Source: Spirochaetae bacterium HGW-Spirochaetae-4
GTDB taxonomy: Bacteria > Spirochaetota > Spirochaetia > Sphaerochaetales > Sphaerochaetaceae
DNA: 54,201 nt
Assembly: GCA_002839335.1 (NCBI GenBank)
Contig: PGXU01000020.1
Location: 1-54,201 of the forward strand
Reading direction: 5' to 3'
The translations under genes were made by a program, and so were the position numbers. Shown in pieces: positions 50,989 to 54,201 of the stretch. Positions within the stretch are counted from its first letter, which is position 1, and every line of letters starts with the position of its first letter. The notes under the pieces were generated by a model that worked only from the letters and a program-made list of their open reading frames with translations, searched no databases and was not told where the DNA came from.

Positions 50989-50999
50989 GTGTTAAAATG
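50978..50999. promoter_or_regulatory. 22-bp operator palindrome at the mrp promoter
   Basis: CATTTTAACA-TG-TGTTAAAATG: perfect 10-bp arms around a two-base centre, covering the -10 element and the start site. This is the position of a repressor site. The regulator is not encoded in view. Confidence 0.65.
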
Positions 51000-51055
51000 T
51001 TGAATTGAGATTCCGATACATCGTCAAGCAACAATCCCATACAAGGGGCGTACTG

Positions 51056-51553
51056 ATGAAAGGTTTTCTTGTCCGATTGAAAGCACTGCTGGTTCTGTAC
51101 GCGGTGTGGCTCGCTCTCATGGCTCCGCTTTCGACCCAGGATCTGGCGGCAGGGTTGGGTATAGTCCTCGTATTGGTGTTGTTGCCATTGCCAGGATTGT
51201 CGATCTACCGTGAAATATCGTTGGCTCCGAAGCGAATCCTGTTCTTCATCCTCTATATCGGTGTCTTGTTGATCGAGATATGCAAATCGAATATCGACGT
51301 CGCATTGCGTGTGGTTCAACCGGTCATTCCTATCCAACCGGGAATCGTCAAGGTATCCACAAGACTGACTTCGAGATTGGGCCGTTGGGTACTAGCCAAT
51401 TCCATCACCCTAACTCCCGGAACCATTACGGTCGAAACAAAGGGTGGGGACCTGTATATCCACTGGATTTCAGTAACCGCCGATGACGTCGACTCCGCAA
51501 CCAAGAAGATTGTGAACCAATTCGAGAAATATCTGGAGGTAATCTTTGGCTAA
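51056..51553 (+). CDS. mrpE: Mrp/Mnh antiporter subunit E
   Basis: A 165-residue membrane protein of the MnhE/MrpE family. It has hydrophobic helices near residues 8-27, 30-46 and 56-75, then the soluble tail with KVSTRLTSRLGRWVLANSITLTPGT, the family's conserved core. Start MKGFLV at 51056 follows an AAGGGG site. It is first in a tightly packed operon E-F-G-MbhD-B-C-D for sodium or proton exchange. Confidence 0.92.
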   Translation: MKGFLVRLKALLVLYAVWLALMAPLSTQDLAAGLGIVLVLVLLPLPGLSIYREISLAPKRILFFILYIGVLLIEICKSNIDVALRVVQPVIPIQPGIVKVSTRLTSRLGRWVLANSITLTPGTITVETKGGDLYIHWISVTADDVDSATKKIVNQFEKYLEVIFG

Positions 51554-51806
51554 TACCATATTCCTCATCGCGGCCGCCATCATGTTGGTAGCCATGACCA
51601 TCGCATTCTTCCGCATCATCCGGGGACCTGAACTGGGTGATAGGATTGTCGCACTCGATGCCATGACCATCATGGCGCTCTCGGCAGTCGCCTTCTTGGC
51701 GCATCACCTGGGACGAGCCATCTATCTGGATGTGGCGCTTGTGTACGGCTTGATCAGCTTTCTCGGGGTCGTAGCGGTCGCCAGACATATGGAAAGGGGG
51801 CTATGA
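51546..51806 (+). CDS. mrpF: Mrp/Mnh antiporter subunit F
   Basis: An 86-residue three-helix protein of the MnhF/MrpF family, with RIIRGPELGDRIVALDAMT near residues 23-41, a conserved motif of the subunit. The start is a TTG at 51546, supported by GGAGG six bases before it; the gene overlaps mrpE by 8 bp. Part of the membrane arm of the cation antiporter. Confidence 0.9.
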   Translation: MANTIFLIAAAIMLVAMTIAFFRIIRGPELGDRIVALDAMTIMALSAVAFLAHHLGRAIYLDVALVYGLISFLGVVAVARHMERGL

Positions 51807-51807
51807 T

Positions 51808-52203
51808 ATGGAAATTCTTGCCATAATCGGTTCGTTCGTCTCCCTGATCGGAGCGTTCTTCCTGCTTCTTGCGGCAATAGGAATCATCCGGATGCCGGAT
51901 ACCTATAACCGCATGCAGACAGGTACGAAGGCAACCACCTTGGGAAGCATGCTCTTCTTTGTCGGGATAGGACTGGCACATCCATCGTGGTGGACCAAAC
52001 TCCTCATCCTCACCGTGTTCATATTCCTTACAAATCCACTCTCTTCCCATGTGCTGGCCAGGGCGTTGCACTTCATTGGCAAGAGCCCCTTGGTCGAGCC
52101 GTATTCTGGACCGTCGGTACGGGATGATCTCGCTTTCGATGAGGCACAAGCCGTGTTGGCCGCCGAAGGTTCCCGGCAGATGGAGAAGGGGGAAGCCGAA
52201 TGA
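51808..52203 (+). CDS. mrpG: Mrp/Mnh antiporter subunit G
   Basis: A 131-residue protein of the MnhG/MrpG family. Three helices and the conserved IIRMPDTYNRMQTGTKATTLGSML near residues 26-49. An acidic C-terminal tail (about 100-131) is longer than average. It starts 1 bp after the mrpF stop and its end overlaps the next gene by 4 bp. Confidence 0.9.
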   Translation: MEILAIIGSFVSLIGAFFLLLAAIGIIRMPDTYNRMQTGTKATTLGSMLFFVGIGLAHPSWWTKLLILTVFIFLTNPLSSHVLARALHFIGKSPLVEPYSGPSVRDDLAFDEAQAVLAAEGSRQMEKGEAE

Positions 52204-52508
52204 GTCAGCTCATGCTCGTCCTGTTCGGACTGTTGATGCTTGTTGGGGCCGTCGCCGCCCTCTACCTGAAGGATACCGTCTCCGCAATCCTGGCCGCCGG
52301 ATCGGTATCGTTGGTGGCTAGCCTGGTATATCTGCTCCTCGGTGCCCCGGATGTCGCCATGACCGAAGCCGCTATCGGATCGGCCTTGACGACAGTGGTC
52401 TTCCTATTCTCGTGGGCGCGGATACAACATCGTCCCCAACCGTCCAAAAGCTCGCAATCCGAGGAGACCGATTCGAACCCTGATGATCAGGAGGACCACC
52501 AGCTATGA
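52200..52508 (+). CDS. MbhD-like/DUF4040 antiporter subunit
   Basis: A 102-residue protein with three helices and the phrase GAPDVAMTEAAIGSALTTVVFL near residues 49-70, matching MbhD/DUF4040 and the C-terminal part of MrpA. In bacterial Mrp operons this segment is normally part of the large MrpA; here it is separate, as in archaeal Mbh complexes. It has a polar, charged tail. It overlaps both neighbours by 4 bp. Confidence 0.87.
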   Translation: MSQLMLVLFGLLMLVGAVAALYLKDTVSAILAAGSVSLVASLVYLLLGAPDVAMTEAAIGSALTTVVFLFSWARIQHRPQPSKSSQSEETDSNPDDQEDHQL

Positions 52509-53221
52509 TGAAACGTCTGATCATAATCCTGGCATTGGCTGCGATTGCCCTCGGATTCTTTCCCCTTGCGATGCGGATTTCGGGAGACTCCGGTCTCACG
52601 GCCCTCGCCACGCACTATGTCGAGGCGGGTGCGGATGAATTGGGCGCGGCGAACCTCGTGACCTCCGTGGTTGTCAGTTATCGCGGATTGGATACGTTGG
52701 GTGAAGTAATGGTCCTGTTCACGGCAACGACCGGTGTAACGGCTCTGTTGGTTGCCGGGAAATCCAAATCCCACAAGAAGGAAAAGGATTCGGAACCTGA
52801 TGGTGATGGACGTCGCGAAGGCTCTGAACTGCTTGCGACCGGTGCCGCCTTTCTGTTTCCGATCCTGATTCTGTTCGGCATCTACATCTTTCTCAATGGA
52901 CACCTTACACCGGGAGGCGGATTCCAAGGTGGGGTCGTACTGGCCTCCGCGTTCCTGTTGCTGCTGTTCTCGGACTGTCGCCTGGAGCTCAACCATGCCC
53001 TGTTGAAAGGTGCCGAAGCCATCTCTGGCGCTGCATATGTCGCTGTTGGGCTGCTCGGCCTTTGGTTGGCTGGTGGATTTCTGGACCCGCGGTTTCTTCC
53101 GGCAGGAGAATTCGGCCAACTGTTCAGTGCCGGAGCGATTCCCATCATCTATATCCTGATCGGTATCAAGGTCGGATCCGAATTGACCGGCATTGTCGAT
53201 GCCATGCGGAGGTGTTCCTGA
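52505..53221 (+). CDS. mrpB: Fused MbhE-MrpB antiporter subunit
   Basis: A 238-residue protein in two parts. Residues 1-85 resemble MbhE (NLVTSVVVSYRGLDTLGEVMVLF); a charged linker (about 86-105) joins an MnhB/MrpB domain with HLTPGGGFQGGVVLASAFLLL near residues 131-151. In archaeal Mbh clusters these are usually two genes (mbhE, mbhF). The ATG overlaps the preceding gene by 4 bp. Confidence 0.87.
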   Translation: MMKRLIIILALAAIALGFFPLAMRISGDSGLTALATHYVEAGADELGAANLVTSVVVSYRGLDTLGEVMVLFTATTGVTALLVAGKSKSHKKEKDSEPDGDGRREGSELLATGAAFLFPILILFGIYIFLNGHLTPGGGFQGGVVLASAFLLLLFSDCRLELNHALLKGAEAISGAAYVAVGLLGLWLAGGFLDPRFLPAGEFGQLFSAGAIPIIYILIGIKVGSELTGIVDAMRRCS

Positions 53222-53577
53222 TGACGCACATAGTGCTGGCAATCGGTTTCCTATTGGTATGTATAGGATTCTGGGGACTGATGACACGAAGGGAAGTCTT
53301 TCGCATGATAATCAGCTTTTCCCTGTTGGACACCGGAGTCCATGTGATCATGGTCGGTATCGGCTATGTCCGCGCAGGTACCGCCCCAATTTTTGACGAG
53401 GCACTCGCAGTCGCGGGCGCTGTCGGCAAGGTGGTCGATCCCGTTCCGTCCGCATTGGTCCTGACCGCAATCGTCATTGGATTGGCAGTGACTGCACTTA
53501 TGCTCAGTTTCGCCATCCGTTTGCACGCCTCCCGTGGAAGCCTGGCAGTCGATGACATGAAGGAGTTGAAATGGTAA
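53221..53577 (+). CDS. mrpC: Mrp/Mnh antiporter subunit C
   Basis: A 118-residue NuoK-like protein with three helices, of the MnhC/MrpC family; the C-terminal stretch PVPSALVLTAIVIGLAVTALMLSFAIR is characteristic. The A of its ATG is the last base of the preceding stop codon. It would form part of the ion-translocating membrane arm. The next gene overlaps it by 7 bp. Confidence 0.92.
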   Translation: MTHIVLAIGFLLVCIGFWGLMTRREVFRMIISFSLLDTGVHVIMVGIGYVRAGTAPIFDEALAVAGAVGKVVDPVPSALVLTAIVIGLAVTALMLSFAIRLHASRGSLAVDDMKELKW

Positions 53578-54201
53578 GCCCACTATATCTCATCGCGATG
53601 CTGCTGGGTGCGGCATTTCTCCATCCACTCATCCAAAATCGCAGCAAGCTGGCCGGACAGTTGGTGGTGCTGGTGGTACTTGGGGCAACCGTAGCGATAC
53701 CCCTGCAATGGCTGATGGCCTTGGATATCGCAACGATGCAAGCAGTCGTATTCCAGACAGCCGGATTCACGGCTCCCCTTTCCATCAACCTGCAGGTCGG
53801 AGTCGAAGAGTCCCTGTTCCTGGTCATCATCAATGGTGGGGCTTTGTTCAGCGCCTTGTATTTTTTCCGTAGAAGGACCCGGGAGTGGGAAGGCTCAGCA
53901 CAGATACTGTTGATGACGTTGGTCTTGGGGGTGAATGGGTTGGTGCTGGGAAGGGACTTGTTCAACCTATTCGTATTCATGGAAATCTCGTCACTCTCAC
54001 TGTATGCCCTGGTTGCGACCACGAAGACCGCGAATTCCTACGAAGCGGGAATCAAACTCATGGTTGCAGGTGGGATCGCCTCGGCATTGTTCCTCATCGG
54101 TGTTGTTTTCCTCTACCGCATGACAGGCACATTGAATCTCGATGACATGATCGCCAACAAGCAGGTGTTGGACAACAAGGTGGGAATCACCGCACTGTTT
54201 C
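53571..54201 (+). CDS. mrpD: Mrp/Mnh antiporter subunit D, truncated by the window end
   Basis: The first 210 residues of a NuoL/NuoM-type antiporter subunit; the reading frame is still open at the window end. Starts ATG GTA at 53571. Recognisable features are LVLGVNGLVLGRDLFNLFVFMEISSLSLYAL (about 119-149), containing the conserved glutamate of the proton-translocating helix, and MVAGGIASALFLIGV after it. It is related to complex I subunits and is the pore-type subunit of the operon. Confidence 0.9.
   Translation, partial: MVSPLYLIAMLLGAAFLHPLIQNRSKLAGQLVVLVVLGATVAIPLQWLMALDIATMQAVVFQTAGFTAPLSINLQVGVEESLFLVIINGGALFSALYFFRRRTREWEGSAQILLMTLVLGVNGLVLGRDLFNLFVFMEISSLSLYALVATTKTANSYEAGIKLMVAGGIASALFLIGVVFLYRMTGTLNLDDMIANKQVLDNKVGITALF

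Noticed and set aside
1-54201. CRISPR array or tRNA/rRNA genes
   Set aside because: No series of short direct repeats with unique spacers and no tRNA cloverleaf with a TTC arm or rRNA-like segment was seen. The R2 cloverleaf-like unit lacks tRNA-conserved bases and loop sizes.

Overview
The window reads as chromosomal DNA of a Gram-negative-type heterotroph, most likely a spirochaete of the Sphaerochaeta kind. This is inferred from the style of several proteins (solute-binding proteins whose signal peptides end in FAAGQAE or FAAGAQE, small beta-barrel-like exported proteins, many HD-GYP and GGDEF proteins) and from the moderate GC content. No rRNA or tRNA gene fixes the taxonomy. There is no CRISPR array, prophage or intact insertion sequence. 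Gene ends are mostly clean and intergenic regions are short.

Layout. 1-760: a decayed patch holding a MITE-like element with 13-bp inverted ends, a GGDEF gene remnant and pieces of a modular hairpin repeat. 763-5635: a LysE/RhtB exporter, a lipoprotein, NADP-isocitrate dehydrogenase, a second cluster of the hairpin repeat, a lipoprotein-type acetolactate decarboxylase and an RRM protein. 5858-8923 (minus): a cyclic-nucleotide-binding-domain protein, two membrane proteins and an aldehyde dehydrogenase. 9123-14886: an FMN reductase, an exported protein, an autoregulated TetR/lipase-like pair and a nitrate/sulfonate-type ABC transporter. 14957-19285: a PAS-GGDEF-HD-GYP protein, an MFS transporter and a DUF4180 protein. 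19346-27049: a sugar cluster in which lacI and an isomerase face a complete sugar ABC transporter and a GATase-like protein. 27201-34830: an AraC/GyrI regulator, an MFS exporter, a HIT protein, a four-gene group (membrane protein, FMN-binding protein, FtsX/MacB-type ABC transporter) and a DinB protein. 34834-40088: an HD-GYP response regulator, an orphan E2-like acyltransferase, a flavodoxin and two GGDEF proteins. 40577-48747: an exported protein, then the most unusual system. 48831-54201: KtrB/KtrA potassium uptake and an Mrp/Mbh-type cation antiporter operon that runs off the end.

The standout is the operon 41410-48747: a solute-binding protein, a fused two-domain ABC permease, one ATPase, a second two-domain permease continuous with a PAS-like region and a complete LytS/YehU-type histidine kinase (892 aa), and a LytTR response regulator that overlaps it by 4 bp. 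Upstream of the operon promoter are four GTTC-core repeats at an exact 21-bp period, the spacing expected for LytTR boxes. This suggests a transporter-derived sensor that controls its own uptake operon. The substrate is unknown; organic phosphates or ferric iron are the family-based guesses.

Other notable features: a modular hairpin repeat with covarying stems, three genes whose predicted promoters leave almost no 5' leader (cyclic-nucleotide-binding protein, lacI, ktrB), and operator-like palindromes overlapping the tetR and mrp promoters.
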